The notes beneath the pieces are model-generated. The model ran no database searches. It was not told the DNA's origin and saw only the letters and a list, made by a program, of their open reading frames with translations. Positions 17,426 through 27,266 of a DNA stretch of 64,000 nucleotides are shown piece by piece. The stretch comes from Streptomyces microflavus (GTDB lineage Bacteria; Actinomycetota; Actinomycetes; Streptomycetales; Streptomycetaceae), in assembly GCF_014650075.1 (NCBI RefSeq), contig NZ_BMUG01000001.1, forward strand, positions 820,710-884,709, given 5' to 3'. A program made the position numbers and the translations under genes. Each line of letters begins with the position of its first letter. Position 1 is the first letter of the stretch.

Positions 17426-18805
17426 ATGAAGACCCGACGGTCCGCTTCCGGACGGTGGATCCAGGACTGGGAGCCGGAGAACGAGGAGTTCTGGGAACGC
17501 GCGGGACGGAGGATCGCCCGCCGCAACCTGGTGATATCCGTCCTCTCCGAGCACATCGGCTTCTCCGTATGGAGCCTGTGGTCGGTGCTCGTGCTGTTCA
17601 TGTCGCCCGAGATCGGCCTGGGCTTCGCCCCGGAGGAGAAGTTCCTGCTGGTGGTCGTCCCCACCCTGGTCGGGGCCGTGCTGCGGCTGCCGTACAGCTA
17701 CGCGGTGACCCGCTTCGGCGGCCGCAACTGGACGGTGTTCGCCTCCGCCGTGCTCCTCGTGCCGACCGTCCTCGCCCTCGTCTTCGTCCAGCGGCCCGGA
17801 ACCCCGCTGTGGGTGTTCCTGCTGATCGGCGCCACGGCGGGGGTGGGAGGCGCCAACTTCGCCTCCTCCATGACCAACATCACGATCTTCTACCCGCAGC
17901 GGCACCAGGGCTGGGCGCTCGGCGTGAACGCGGGCGGCGGCAACCTCGGCGTCGCCGTGATCCAGATACTGGGCCTCCTGGTCATCGCCACCGCCGGGAA
18001 CACCCACCCCTCGTACGTGATCGCCCTCTACCTGCCGCTCATCGTGATCGTCTCCGTGCTGTCGGCCCTGCGGATGGACAACGTCGATGCCGTGCGCGCG
18101 GAACCGGGCGCTCTGCGCGAGGCGGCCGGCAGCCGTCACACCTGGTGGATATCCGTCCTCTACATCGGCACCTTCGGCTCCTTCATCGGTTACGGCTTCG
18201 CCTTCGGCCTCGTCCTCCAGAGCGAGTTCGGGTCCACCCCGCTGGAAGCCGCCTCCGTCACCTTCCTCGGCCCCCTGCTCGGATCCCTCGCCCGGCCGTT
18301 CGGCGGCAGGATGGCCGACCGGTGGGGCGGCGCACGCGTCACCGTGGTGACCTTCGCCGGGCTGGCCGGGGGCACCGGCCTGCTGCTGATGGCGTCCCGG
18401 GCCGGTTCCTTCGCCCTGTTCGTCGCCGCCTTCACCGTCCTGTTCGTCCTCAGCGGCCTCGGCAACGGCTCGACGTACAAGATGATCCCCGCCGTGTTCG
18501 CCCGGGAGGCGGAGGAAGCCATCACCTCCGGTGCCGGCGCTCCGCAGGCCTTCGCCCGCGCACGCCGGGTCTCGGGCGCGGTCATCGGCATCGCCGGGGC
18601 CGTCGGCGCACTCGGCGGCGTCGCCGTCAACCTGGTCTTCCGGGCCTCGTACCAGGACGCAGGCAGCGGCGACACCGCCTTCCTCTGCTTCCTCGCCTTC
18701 TACGCCCTCTGCGTCCTGATCCTCCTGCGGGTCTACCTGCGCCCCGAGCGCACCGCGCCCCCGGCTCCCGGCCCGGCCCGCCCCCGGACGTCCCGTGTCC
18801 GCTGA
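17426..18805 (+). CDS. narK: NarK-type nitrate/nitrite MFS transporter
   Basis: 459 residues from ATG 17426, with CAGGAGACC upstream. Twelve membrane helices are visible, with two nitrate signatures: GVGGANFASSMTNITIFYPQRHQGWALGVNAGGGNLG (read around residues 145-180) and the later GLGNGSTYKMIP. Such Gly/Asn-rich helices line the nitrate path in NarK/NasA-type transporters. The gene overlaps the nitrate reductase gene by 11 nt. It should import nitrate (or exchange it for nitrite) for the downstream assimilatory enzymes. Confidence 0.9.
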   Translation: MKTRRSASGRWIQDWEPENEEFWERAGRRIARRNLVISVLSEHIGFSVWSLWSVLVLFMSPEIGLGFAPEEKFLLVVVPTLVGAVLRLPYSYAVTRFGGRNWTVFASAVLLVPTVLALVFVQRPGTPLWVFLLIGATAGVGGANFASSMTNITIFYPQRHQGWALGVNAGGGNLGVAVIQILGLLVIATAGNTHPSYVIALYLPLIVIVSVLSALRMDNVDAVRAEPGALREAAGSRHTWWISVLYIGTFGSFIGYGFAFGLVLQSEFGSTPLEAASVTFLGPLLGSLARPFGGRMADRWGGARVTVVTFAGLAGGTGLLLMASRAGSFALFVAAFTVLFVLSGLGNGSTYKMIPAVFAREAEEAITSGAGAPQAFARARRVSGAVIGIAGAVGALGGVAVNLVFRASYQDAGSGDTAFLCFLAFYALCVLILLRVYLRPERTAPPAPGPARPRTSRVR

Positions 18806-20900
18806 CGGGACGCGGGGTCCCGGGGCGGAGGTCGCCACCCACTGCGCCTACTGCGCCCTGCAGTGCGGCACCCTGCTGCGCCCGAGCGGGCCGGGCGTCG
18901 AGCTGGAACCGTCCCCGGACTTCCCGGTGAACCGGGGCGGACTGTGCCAGAAGGGCTGGACGGCCCCCGCGCTGCTCACCACCCCCGACCGGCTGCGCAG
19001 CCCCCTGGTGAGGGGGCCCGGCGGTGAACTCGCCCCGGCCGGCTGGGACGAGGCCCTGGACCTGATCGTCGCGGGCCTGGACCGGGTGCGTGAGACGTAC
19101 GGACCCGATGGCGTGGGGGTGTTCGGCGGTGGCGGCCTGACCAACGAAAAGGCCTACGCCCTGGGCAAGTTCGCCCGGGTCGCGCTCGGCACCAGCCAGA
19201 TCGACTACAACGGCCGCTTCTGCATGTCCTCCGCCGCGGCCGCCGGCAACGCCGCCTTCGGACTCGACCGGGGCCTGCCGTTCCCCGTCACCGACCTCGG
19301 CGACGCCGACGTCGTCCTGCTGGCCGGAGCCAACCCGGCGGAGACCATGCCCCCGCTGATGCGGCATCTGGTCCACCCCCGGCTGATCGTCATCGACCCC
19401 CGCCGCACCCGCACCGCCGAGCAGGCGGCACTGCACCTCCAGCCCGCCCCCGGCACCGATCTCGCCCTCGCGCTCGGCCTGTTGCACCTCGCGGTGACCG
19501 AGAACCTGCTGGACAAGGAGTACCTCGACACCCGCACCACCGGAATCGACGCCGCCTGGCAGTACGCCCTGCCCTGGTGGCCCGAGCGCGTCGAGCAGGT
19601 CACCGGTGTCCCCGTCGAGGACCAGCGGACCGCCGTACGCATGCTCGCCGAAGCCGGCCGCCGCTACCTCCTCACCGGGCGCGGAGTGGAGCAGCACAGC
19701 AAGGGGACCGACACCACCGCGGCCTTCATCAACCTGGCCCTCGCCCTGGGCCTGCCCGGCCGGACCGGCAGCGGATACGGCTGCCTCACCGGCCAGGGCA
19801 ACGGCCAGGGCGGCCGCGAACACGGGCAGAAGGCCGACCAGTTGCCCGGCTACCGCATGATCACCGATCCGGCGGCGCGGGCCCACGTCGCCGGGGTCTG
19901 GGGGGTCGATCCGGCGTCCCTGCCCGGCCCCGGCCGCAGCGCGTACAAGCTCCTGGACGCCCTTGGCACCCCCGGCGGACCGCGAGCCCTGCTGGTCTTC
20001 GGCTCGAACCCGGTCGTCTCGGCCCCCAACGCCGCCCACATAGCGCGGCGCCTGGCCGCGCTCGACCTGCTGGTGGTGGCCGACCTGGTGCCGTCCGAGA
20101 CCACCGAACTCGCGGACGTGGTCCTGCCCGTGGCCCAATGGGCCGAGGAGGACGGCACGACGACCAGCCTCGAAGGACGCGTCCTGCGCCGCCGGGCCGC
20201 CCTCACCCCGCCCGCCGGCGTCCGCACCGACCTGGAGGTCCTGCACGGCCTCGCGGTGCGGATGGGACAGCCCGCCCACCGCTTCCCCGTCTCGCCCCGC
20301 ACCGTCTTCGACGAGCTGCGCCGGGCCTCCAGCGGCGGCCGGGCCGACTACGCGGGCATCAGCTACGAACGGCTCGACGCCGGGGAGGCGCTGTACTGGC
20401 CCTGCCCGGACGCCCCCGACGGGAACCACCCGGGCACGCCCCGGCTCTTCCTGGACCGGTTCGCCCACGCCGACGGCCGGGCGCGCCTGGCCCCCGTGGA
20501 GCACCGGGACGCCGCCGAGACACCCGACACCCACTACCCGCTCCACGCCACCACCGGCCGGGTGCTCGCCCATTACCAGTCCGGGGCCCAGACCCGCCGC
20601 GTCCCCGAACTCCTGGCCGCCGCGCCCGGGGTGCACGTCGAGATCCACCCCGGCACCGCGGCCCGCTTCGGACTGACCGAGGGCGCCCTGGCCGAGGTCA
20701 CCTCGGCGCGCGGTTCCACGGTCGCCCGGGTCCGCCTCGTCCCCACCCTGCGTACCGACACCGTCTTCCTGCCCTTCCACTTCCCGGGCGCGGGCCGGGC
20801 CAACCTGCTGACCGGACCGGCCCTCGACCCGGTCAGCGGCATGCCCGAGTTCAAGGTGTGCGCGGTACGCGTCGCACCCTGGCAGGAGCCGCAGGCATGA
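18795..20900 (+). CDS. nasA: Assimilatory nitrate reductase, molybdopterin catalytic subunit
   Basis: 701 residues from GTG 18795. An N-terminal [4Fe-4S] site reads CAYCALQC, with the fourth Cys in GGLCQKGW. Bis-MGD binding follows (GGGGLTNEKAYALGKFARVALGT, DYNGRFCMSSAAAAGN with the likely Mo-ligand Cys in FCMSS, and GQGNGQGGREHGQKADQLPGYR). The C-terminal molydop-binding domain begins near residue 575 (YPLHATTGRVLAHYQSGAQTRR). The absence of a Tat signal and the operon with narK and flavoprotein reductases fit cytoplasmic nitrate-to-nitrite reduction for assimilation. Confidence 0.9.
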   Translation: MSADGTRGPGAEVATHCAYCALQCGTLLRPSGPGVELEPSPDFPVNRGGLCQKGWTAPALLTTPDRLRSPLVRGPGGELAPAGWDEALDLIVAGLDRVRETYGPDGVGVFGGGGLTNEKAYALGKFARVALGTSQIDYNGRFCMSSAAAAGNAAFGLDRGLPFPVTDLGDADVVLLAGANPAETMPPLMRHLVHPRLIVIDPRRTRTAEQAALHLQPAPGTDLALALGLLHLAVTENLLDKEYLDTRTTGIDAAWQYALPWWPERVEQVTGVPVEDQRTAVRMLAEAGRRYLLTGRGVEQHSKGTDTTAAFINLALALGLPGRTGSGYGCLTGQGNGQGGREHGQKADQLPGYRMITDPAARAHVAGVWGVDPASLPGPGRSAYKLLDALGTPGGPRALLVFGSNPVVSAPNAAHIARRLAALDLLVVADLVPSETTELADVVLPVAQWAEEDGTTTSLEGRVLRRRAALTPPAGVRTDLEVLHGLAVRMGQPAHRFPVSPRTVFDELRRASSGGRADYAGISYERLDAGEALYWPCPDAPDGNHPGTPRLFLDRFAHADGRARLAPVEHRDAAETPDTHYPLHATTGRVLAHYQSGAQTRRVPELLAAAPGVHVEIHPGTAARFGLTEGALAEVTSARGSTVARVRLVPTLRTDTVFLPFHFPGAGRANLLTGPALDPVSGMPEFKVCAVRVAPWQEPQA

Positions 20901-22342
20901 GGGCGACGACCGCCACCACCGCGACCGCGACCGCTTCCGACTCCGCGACCGCTTCCGACACCGCGACCGCCGCCGACGGCACGAGCGCCGTCACCGTCAT
21001 CGGCTACGGACCCGCCGCCCACCGCCTGGTCCAGCGGCTGCGCCACCACGGCCACCGGGGTCCCGTCACCGTGTTCGGTGCCGAGCCGCAACCCGCCTAC
21101 CAACGGGCCCAGTTGACCTCCGTCCTCGACGGCACCCTGCCCGCCGGGGCACTGACGCTCGCCCCGCTCCCGGCGGGCGTGGAGGTCCGTACCGGAACCC
21201 GGATCACCGCGGTGGACCCGCGCCGCCGCCTCGTCCGCGCCGAAGACGGCACCGAACACCCCTACGGCATCCTGGTGCTGGCCACCGGCTCCCGGCCGGT
21301 CCTGCCGCAGCTGGCCGGTGCCGGCCGGCACGCCCCCGGCCTCCGGGTCCCGCACACGCTCCGGGGCGCCCGGCCGGTCACCAAGGGGCCCGTCGTCGTG
21401 GTCGGCGGCGGGCTGCGCGGCACCGAGACCGCGTACGCGCTCGGCCGCGCCGGACACGACGTCACCCTCGTCCACCCCGGCGCCCACCCGATGCACCGGC
21501 TGCTCGACGGACGGGCCGGGGCCCTCGTGACGGCCGCACTCCGGGAGGCCGGCGCGGTGGCGGAGACCGGCCGTCGTGTCGTCGCCGTGGAACCCGGCAA
21601 GGCCCTCCTGGACGACGGACGGCTGCTGGCCGCCGGGACCCTGCTGCTGTGCACCGGCACCGCGCCCGACACCGCACTCGCCCGCACCGCCCGGCTGGCC
21701 GTCCGCCACGGCATCGTCGTGGACGACCGGCTGCGCACCAGCGACCCGTACATCTACGCCCTGGGCGACTGCGCCCGGCCCGTCGGCCGCCACCACGGCA
21801 CCCTGGAGTCCGCCTGGGACGAGGCGGACGCCCTGGCCCGGACGCTCTGCGGCGCCGATGGCAGCCCCGTCGCCGCCCGGTACGTCGTCCGGCCCCGGCT
21901 GCCCGCACTCGCCGTGCTGGGCCCGCCGGACGCGCTGCACGCACCCGGGGACAGGGACGAACACGTCGTGCTGTCCGACCCTGCCCGAGGGCGCTACGGG
22001 CGCCTCGTGCTGCGCGAGGGCCGGGTGCGGGCCGGCGTCCTGGTGGGCCTGGACCGGGCCGTCGCCACCGTCGGCCGCCTGTACACCGAGGACCGTCCGC
22101 TACCCCCGGACCGGCTCGCCCTGCTGCTGGGCACCGACAAGGAGTACACGGGAGGGTCGGCGCTCCCGGACACGGCGGTGGTGTGCCACTGCAACAACGT
22201 CACCAGGAAGGACCTCCGGCAGGCGTGGCGGCAGGGCGCGCACGACCTTCCCGCCATCGCCGCCGCCACCCGCGCCACCACCGGCTGCGGCACCTGCGCG
22301 GACGCCGTCCGCCGCATCTGCGGGACGGCTGCCGCGTCGTGA
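20897..22342 (+). CDS. FAD/NAD(P)H oxidoreductase with C-terminal BFD-type [2Fe-2S] domain (nitrate reductase electron-transfer subunit)
   Basis: 481 residues from ATG 20897, overlapping nasA by ATGA. The first 28 residues are Thr/Ala/Ser low complexity, encoded by short DNA repeats. FAD binding is VIGYGPAAHRLV, the NAD(P) site VVVVGGGLRGTETAYALGRAGH, and the second FAD site YIYALGDCARP. The C-terminal bacterioferritin-ferredoxin-like cluster is CHCNNVTRKDL followed about 31 residues later by CGTC. It likely passes electrons from NAD(P)H to NasA. It is NirB-like in parts but lacks the siroheme/[4Fe-4S] reductase domain. Confidence 0.85.
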   Translation: MRATTATTATATASDSATASDTATAADGTSAVTVIGYGPAAHRLVQRLRHHGHRGPVTVFGAEPQPAYQRAQLTSVLDGTLPAGALTLAPLPAGVEVRTGTRITAVDPRRRLVRAEDGTEHPYGILVLATGSRPVLPQLAGAGRHAPGLRVPHTLRGARPVTKGPVVVVGGGLRGTETAYALGRAGHDVTLVHPGAHPMHRLLDGRAGALVTAALREAGAVAETGRRVVAVEPGKALLDDGRLLAAGTLLLCTGTAPDTALARTARLAVRHGIVVDDRLRTSDPYIYALGDCARPVGRHHGTLESAWDEADALARTLCGADGSPVAARYVVRPRLPALAVLGPPDALHAPGDRDEHVVLSDPARGRYGRLVLREGRVRAGVLVGLDRAVATVGRLYTEDRPLPPDRLALLLGTDKEYTGGSALPDTAVVCHCNNVTRKDLRQAWRQGAHDLPAIAAATRATTGCGTCADAVRRICGTAAAS

Positions 22343-22409
22343 GGGGGGCCGGGTACGCGCCCGACGGCCACCGCCCCGTCGTGAAAGGCCTACGCCCCGC
22401 CGTGAAGGG
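22331..22409 (+). repeat. Short direct repeats CGCCCCGYCGTGAARGG between the two flavoprotein genes
   Basis: Copies at 22372-22388 and 22393-22409 (21-bp period). A weaker copy near 22331-22346 contains the stop codon of the upstream gene. The last copy supplies the AAGGG ribosome binding site of the next gene. Confidence 0.5.
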
Positions 22410-22418
22410 ACCCCGGAC

Positions 22419-23636
22419 ATGACCCGCACCCTGGTCGTCGTCGGCCACGGCCCGGCCGGACACCGGCTGGTCGAGGAGGTCCGGGCCGGCGACCGGTCGG
22501 GCCGCTGGCGGATCGTGGTCGTGGCGGAGGAACCCCGGCCCGCCTACGACCGCGTCTCCCTCTCCTCCTACCTCGACGGGAGGACCGCCGCCGACCTCGA
22601 CCTCACCACGCCCCGGATGCGCACCGACCCCCTGGTGGACCTGCGGCTGAACACGAGAGCGGTCCACCTGGACCGCGGATCCCGCACCGTGACCTGTGCC
22701 GACTCCACGGCCCTGGAGTACGACGCGCTCGTCCTGGCCACCGGCTCACGCCCGTTCGTACCGCCCGTGCCGGGCCGGGACCTCGCCGGCTGCTTCACCT
22801 ACCGCACGATCGAGGACCTCGACGCGCTCCGTGCCGCTGTGCGCCCCGGGGAGCCCGGTGTCGTCGTCGGCGGCGGACTGCTGGGGCTGGAGGCCGCGCG
22901 GGCGCTGCGCCTGCTCGGGGCGCGGCCGCACGTGGTGGAGATGGCCCCGCACCTGATGCCCCTCCAGGTCGACGAGGGCGGCGGCAGGGTCCTCGCCCGG
23001 CTCGTGGGCGCGCTGGGGGTCGGCGTGCACTGCGGCCGCGGCCTCGCCTCGCTCCACGGGGACCCCGAAGGACGGGTGCGGGCGGTGACCCTGTCGGACG
23101 GGACCGAACTGCCCGCCTCAACGGTCGTGTTCTCCGCCGGGGTGCGACCGCGCGACGAACTGGCCGGGTCCGCCGGGCTCGAACGCGGCGGGCGCGGTGG
23201 ATTCCTCGTGGACGAGCGGTGCCGTACGGCCGACGAGCGCGTGTGGGCCGTGGGGGAGTGCGCGGCGGTGCTCGGCCGCTGCTACGGCCTGGCCGCACCC
23301 GGCTACCGGATGGCGGAGGCGGTCGCGCTCCAGCTGCTGGGCTCCCCGTCTGCCGTCTTCCCCGGGGCGGACATGTCGGCGAAGCTCAAGGTCCTGGGCG
23401 TGGAGGTGGCCGGTTTCGGTGACGTACACGCCCGGACCGAGGGGGCCGTGGAGTTCGTCCGGGAGGACCGGGCGGCCGGGACGTACGGAAAGCTGGTCCT
23501 CGCCCCGGACGGGCGGACCCTGCTCGGCGGAGTCCTCGCGGGCGACACCGCCGGCTACGCGGTGCTCCGCACCCTGCTCGGCCACGAACTCACCGCCCCG
23601 GCCGAACTCCTGCTGGCCGGTGGGGCAACTCTCTGA
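22419..23636 (+). CDS. NirB-N-terminal-like FAD-dependent NAD(P)H oxidoreductase
   Basis: 405 residues from ATG 22419. FAD-binding VVVGHGPAGHRLVEEV opens the protein, followed by PAYDRVSLSSYLDG, the same YDRxxLSxYL pattern as the N-terminus of NirB. The NAD site is PGVVVGGGLLGLEAARALRLLGA, the second FAD motif is VWAVGECAAV, and a rubredoxin-reductase-like C-terminal domain ends it. It stops where a full NirB would continue to BFD and siroheme domains. It is probably an electron-transfer subunit of nitrate/nitrite assimilation; nitrite reductase proper is not in the window. Confidence 0.82.
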   Translation: MTRTLVVVGHGPAGHRLVEEVRAGDRSGRWRIVVVAEEPRPAYDRVSLSSYLDGRTAADLDLTTPRMRTDPLVDLRLNTRAVHLDRGSRTVTCADSTALEYDALVLATGSRPFVPPVPGRDLAGCFTYRTIEDLDALRAAVRPGEPGVVVGGGLLGLEAARALRLLGARPHVVEMAPHLMPLQVDEGGGRVLARLVGALGVGVHCGRGLASLHGDPEGRVRAVTLSDGTELPASTVVFSAGVRPRDELAGSAGLERGGRGGFLVDERCRTADERVWAVGECAAVLGRCYGLAAPGYRMAEAVALQLLGSPSAVFPGADMSAKLKVLGVEVAGFGDVHARTEGAVEFVREDRAAGTYGKLVLAPDGRTLLGGVLAGDTAGYAVLRTLLGHELTAPAELLLAGGATL

Positions 23637-23666
23637 ACACGTAAGACATCTGACCTTCCGTCATAA

Positions 23667-23680
23667 TGGAACGTGTTCTA
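23667..23680. promoter_or_regulatory. KstR-type operator 2 (fadE-ltp operon)
   Basis: TGGAACGTGTTCTA matches TnnAACnnGTTnnA exactly. It lies 43 bp upstream of the preferred acyl-CoA dehydrogenase start, in the expected promoter position. Confidence 0.8.
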
Positions 23681-23722
23681 CTCTTGCCGCCGTTCCAGTG
23701 GCTGCGACCGGCGAGGATCCGC

Positions 23723-25948
23723 ATGGGCATCGGCACGGGCATCGGCATCACCGAAGAGCATCGCGCGCTGGCGCACTCCGTACGGGGGTGGCTGGCCCGG
23801 GCCGCCCCGCCCGGCGAGGTGCGCAAGCTCCTCGACGCGGGGGGCCCGGCCGCCCCCGGGGTGCGCCCCGCCCACTGGGAGGCGCTCGCCGGGCAGGGGC
23901 TGACCGGGATCCATCTGCCCGAGGAGTACGGGGGCGGGGGCGGCGGTCTCCTGGACCTCGCCGTGGTCCTGGAGGAGGCCGCCCACGCCTCGCTGCCGGG
24001 GCCCTGCCTCGCCACCGCTCTTGTGGGTGAGGTGGTGCGGCGGGCGGTGGGCCCCGGGACCGGTGACCTGATCCGGGGCCTCGCCTCGGGGGACCGTACC
24101 GCCGCCCTCGCCCTCACCTCCGGCACCCTCACCGCCACCCCGGCCCCGGGCGGCCACCGTCTCGACGGGACCGCCCCGCCCGTCCTCTCCGCCGAGGCGG
24201 CCGACCTGCTGCTCCTGCCCGCCGTTACACCCGACGGCGAGCGCTGGTTCCTCGTGGACGCCGGGGCCGAGGGGCTCACCGTGCGCCCGCACCGCAGCGT
24301 CGACCCGACCCGGCCCACAGCGGAGGTGCGGGCCGAAGCCGTCCACGTACCGGAGCAGCGGGTTCTGCCCCTCGACCCCGCCCTCGATCCCGACCTCGTC
24401 CGGGACCTGGCCGCCGTCCTCCTCGCCGCCGACGCCTGCGGCACCGCCGCCCGGAGCCTGGACACGGCCGTCGCACACGCCGCCGTACGCGAACAGTTCG
24501 GGCGGCCCATCGGGGCGTTCCAGGCCGTCAAGCACCTCTGCGCCGACATGCTCGTCCGCCTGGAGCAGGCCCGCGCCCTGACCTGGGACGCGGCCCGCGC
24601 CGCCGACGAGAAGCCCGAGGTGCGCGGGCTCACCGCCGCGCTCGCCGCCGCCACCGCGCCGGAGGCCGCGTACAGCTGCGCCAAGGACGCCATCCAGATC
24701 CTCGGCGGCATCGGTTTCACCTGGGAGCACGACGCCCACCTCCAACTGCGCCGGGCCGTACTCGCCCGCCAGCTCCTCGGCACCGCCGACACCCACCGGC
24801 TGCGCGCCGCCCGCCTCGCCGAGGCCGGGGCCCGCCGCGAACTCTCCCTCGAACTCCCCGCCGAGGCCGCCCGCCACCGCGCCGAGGCCCGCCCCCACCT
24901 CGCCGCCGCCCGTGGCCTGGCGCCCCGCGAGGCCCGCCGCGCCCTCGCCGCCACCGGCTACGCCGCCCCGCACCTCCCCGCCCCGTACGGCCTGGGCGCG
25001 GGCCCCGTACAACAGCTCGCCATCCAGCAGGAGTCGAGCGAGCACGGCATCCGGCTCAGCGACCTCTCCATCGCCACCTGGGTCGTGCCGTCGCTCATCG
25101 CGTACGGGACCGAGGCGCAGCGCGAGCGCTATCTGCCGGCCACCCTGCGCGGCGACCTCCAGTGGTGCCAGCTCTTCTCCGAACCCGACGCCGGATCCGA
25201 CCTGGCCGCCCTGCGCACCCGTGCCGTACGGACCGACGAGGGGTGGCGGATCACCGGGCAGAAGGTCTGGACGAGCGCCGCCCGCACCGCCGACCACGGC
25301 ATCCTGCTCGCCCGCACCGACCCGGACGCCCCCAAGCACCGGGGGCTCACCTACTTCCTGGTCGACATGAAGAGGGCCCGGGGCATCGACATCCGGCCGC
25401 TGAAGGAGATCACCGGCGAGGCCCTCTTCAACGAGGTGTACTTCGACGACGTGCTGCTCCCCGCCGACGCCGTCGTAGGCGAGGTCGGCGGCGGCTGGCG
25501 GGTCGCCCGCAACACGCTCGGCAACGAACGCGTCCACATGGCCGACCAGATGACCTTCGACAGCGGTCTTGAGGCTCTGATCGCGCGCTCCGCAGGGCTC
25601 GACGACACCACCCGTGCCCGGATCGGCGCGCTCGCCGCCGAGGCCCACGCCCTCGCCTGCATCGGGCTGCGCACCACCCTCCAGCAGGTCTCCGGCCTCG
25701 AACCGGGCGCCGGGGCCTCCGTACGCAAGCTCGTCCAGACCGTCCACCAGCAGAAGGTCGCCGAACTCACCCTCGAACTCCTCGGCCCGGACGGCGCGGT
25801 GGACGAACCGGCGGCCGGTGAGCGGGCCCTCCACGGATTCCTGATGTCCCGCTGCCTGACCATCGCGGGCGGCACCACCCAGATCCAGCTCAACGTCGTC
25901 GCCGAACGGATCCTCGGCCTCCCCCGGGACCGACCGCACACGACATGA
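23723..25948 (+). CDS. Tandem (double-domain) acyl-CoA dehydrogenase, FadE34/ChsE3-like
   Basis: 741 residues from ATG 23723; an upstream in-frame ATG at 23666 overlaps the KstR box and is not used here. Length is twice that of a normal acyl-CoA dehydrogenase. Half one (about 10-385) includes [21 protein letters not shown] and [16 protein letters not shown]. Half two (about 400-740) includes [41 protein letters not shown] and [21 protein letters not shown]. Fused dehydrogenases of this type act on bulky steroid side-chain acyl-CoAs in mycobacteria (FadE34, KstR-regulated). FAD-dependent alpha,beta-desaturation is the expected reaction. It is coupled to the thiolase gene. Confidence 0.88.
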   Translation: MGIGTGIGITEEHRALAHSVRGWLARAAPPGEVRKLLDAGGPAAPGVRPAHWEALAGQGLTGIHLPEEYGGGGGGLLDLAVVLEEAAHASLPGPCLATALVGEVVRRAVGPGTGDLIRGLASGDRTAALALTSGTLTATPAPGGHRLDGTAPPVLSAEAADLLLLPAVTPDGERWFLVDAGAEGLTVRPHRSVDPTRPTAEVRAEAVHVPEQRVLPLDPALDPDLVRDLAAVLLAADACGTAARSLDTAVAHAAVREQFGRPIGAFQAVKHLCADMLVRLEQARALTWDAARAADEKPEVRGLTAALAAATAPEAAYSCAKDAIQILGGIGFTWEHDAHLQLRRAVLARQLLGTADTHRLRAARLAEAGARRELSLELPAEAARHRAEARPHLAAARGLAPREARRALAATGYAAPHLPAPYGLGAGPVQQLAIQQESSEHGIRLSDLSIATWVVPSLIAYGTEAQRERYLPATLRGDLQWCQLFSEPDAGSDLAALRTRAVRTDEGWRITGQKVWTSAARTADHGILLARTDPDAPKHRGLTYFLVDMKRARGIDIRPLKEITGEALFNEVYFDDVLLPADAVVGEVGGGWRVARNTLGNERVHMADQMTFDSGLEALIARSAGLDDTTRARIGALAAEAHALACIGLRTTLQQVSGLEPGAGASVRKLVQTVHQQKVAELTLELLGPDGAVDEPAAGERALHGFLMSRCLTIAGGTTQIQLNVVAERILGLPRDRPHTT

Positions 25949-25962
25949 AGAGGAGTCGGAAG

Positions 25963-27153
25963 ATGAAGGCCTACATCGTCGGCGTCGGCATGACGAAGTT
26001 CGAGAAGCCCGAGACCCGCGACTGGCAGTACTGGGACATGGTCCGTGAGGCGGGCACCGCCGCGCTGGAGGATGCCGGGGTCCGGTACGACCAGGTCGAG
26101 CAGGTCCCCGTCGGCTACTGCTTCGAGGCCTCCACCGCCGGACAGCGGGCCGTCTACGAACTGGGGCTGACCGGCGTCCCCGTCTACAACGTCAACAACA
26201 ACTGCGCCACCGGCTCCACCGCCCTGATGCTGGCCCGGCAGTTCGTCGAGGGCGGCTCCAGCGACTGCGTCCTCGCCGTCGGCTTCGAGAAGATGGCGCG
26301 GGGCTCGCTGGGCGGTGGTACGGAAGGCGGCGGGGGCTTCGCCTCCTCGCCCGTCGCCCGGCACTACGGGATCATGGCGGCCGCCCACGGCTTCGAGATG
26401 TCCCCGCCCACCGCGCAGATCTTCGGCAACGCGGCCCGCGAGCACATGCAGCGGTACGGGACCACGCCCGCGCAGCTCGCGGCGGTCGGGGCCAAGAACC
26501 ACCGGCACTCGGTGGACAACCCGTACGCCCAGTTCCAGGACCCGTACACGGTGGAGGAGGTCCTCGCCGCCCGTACCGTCCACGACCCCCTCACCAAGCT
26601 CCAGTGCTCACCCACCTCCGACGGGGCGGCGGCGGCCGTGGTCGTCTCCGAGCGGTTCGTGGAGCGCCACGGCCTGGGGGAGCGGGCCGTGGAGATCGCC
26701 GCCCAGGCCATGACCACCGACACCGGTGCCTCCTTCGCCTCCGGCACCTGCATCGACGCGGTCGGCGCCCCGATGTCCCGGGCCGCCGCCCGGCAGGTCT
26801 ACGAGAGCTCCGGCCTCGGGCCCGGGGACCTCGACGTGATCGAGCTGCACGACTGCTTCTCCATCAACGAACTCCTCACCTACGAGGCCCTCGGCCTCTG
26901 CGGCGAGGGGGAGTCCGGCAAGCTCGTGGAGTCCGGGGCGACGACGTACGGCGGGCGGTGGGTGGTGAACCCGTCGGGCGGGCTGATCTCCAAGGGACAC
27001 CCCCTGGGCGCGACCGGGATCGCCCAGGCCGCCGAGCTGACCTGGCAGCTGCGCGGCGAGGCGGGCCCACGCCAGGTCCCGGGCGCCCGCACCGGCCTCG
27101 CGCACAACATCGGACTGGGCGGGGCGGCGGTGGTGACGCTGCTGCGGCGGTGA
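25963..27153 (+). CDS. SCP2-type thiolase / lipid-transfer protein (Ltp-like)
   Basis: 396 residues from ATG 25963, which has AGGAG 8 nt upstream; an alternative ATG 25945 overlaps the fadE stop. Thiolase-fold motifs are the catalytic Cys in [23 protein letters not shown] and the C-terminal [14 protein letters not shown]. This is the SCP-x/Ltp subgroup, whose members cleave or retro-aldol branched steroid side-chain acyl-CoAs in actinobacteria. Paired with the tandem dehydrogenase in one KstR-box operon, it would perform the carbon-carbon cleavage step of a beta-oxidation cycle. Confidence 0.88.
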   Translation: MKAYIVGVGMTKFEKPETRDWQYWDMVREAGTAALEDAGVRYDQVEQVPVGYCFEASTAGQRAVYELGLTGVPVYNVNNNCATGSTALMLARQFVEGGSSDCVLAVGFEKMARGSLGGGTEGGGGFASSPVARHYGIMAAAHGFEMSPPTAQIFGNAAREHMQRYGTTPAQLAAVGAKNHRHSVDNPYAQFQDPYTVEEVLAARTVHDPLTKLQCSPTSDGAAAAVVVSERFVERHGLGERAVEIAAQAMTTDTGASFASGTCIDAVGAPMSRAAARQVYESSGLGPGDLDVIELHDCFSINELLTYEALGLCGEGESGKLVESGATTYGGRWVVNPSGGLISKGHPLGATGIAQAAELTWQLRGEAGPRQVPGARTGLAHNIGLGGAAVVTLLRR

Positions 27154-27266
27154 GGGCCCGGCGGGCCCGCCGACGGGGGGCTGGTCCAGGACTTCGGACC
27201 TAGGACGCCCCGGACCCAGGATCTCCGACCGATACCCGATGTACGGGGCATCCACTACCTGCGACC

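Noticed and set aside
18627-20780. 717-codon minus-strand frame opposite nasA
   Set aside because: Shadow of the molybdopterin reductase gene; no motif, no ribosome binding site, and Gly/Val repeats only.
22419-23636. Full-length assimilatory nitrite reductase NirB
   Set aside because: The protein ends after the FAD/NAD module; there are no siroheme or [4Fe-4S] cysteines and the following sequence belongs to the next promoter region.
23666-23722. Upstream ATG start for the tandem dehydrogenase
   Set aside because: The extra 19 residues overlap the KstR operator and lack family similarity; ATG 23723 fits the promoter layout better.
23678-25939. 753-codon open frame antisense to the acyl-CoA dehydrogenase
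   Set aside because: Long antisense frames are expected at this GC content; sequence is low-complexity Gly/Val/Arg and the sense strand has unambiguous dehydrogenase motifs.
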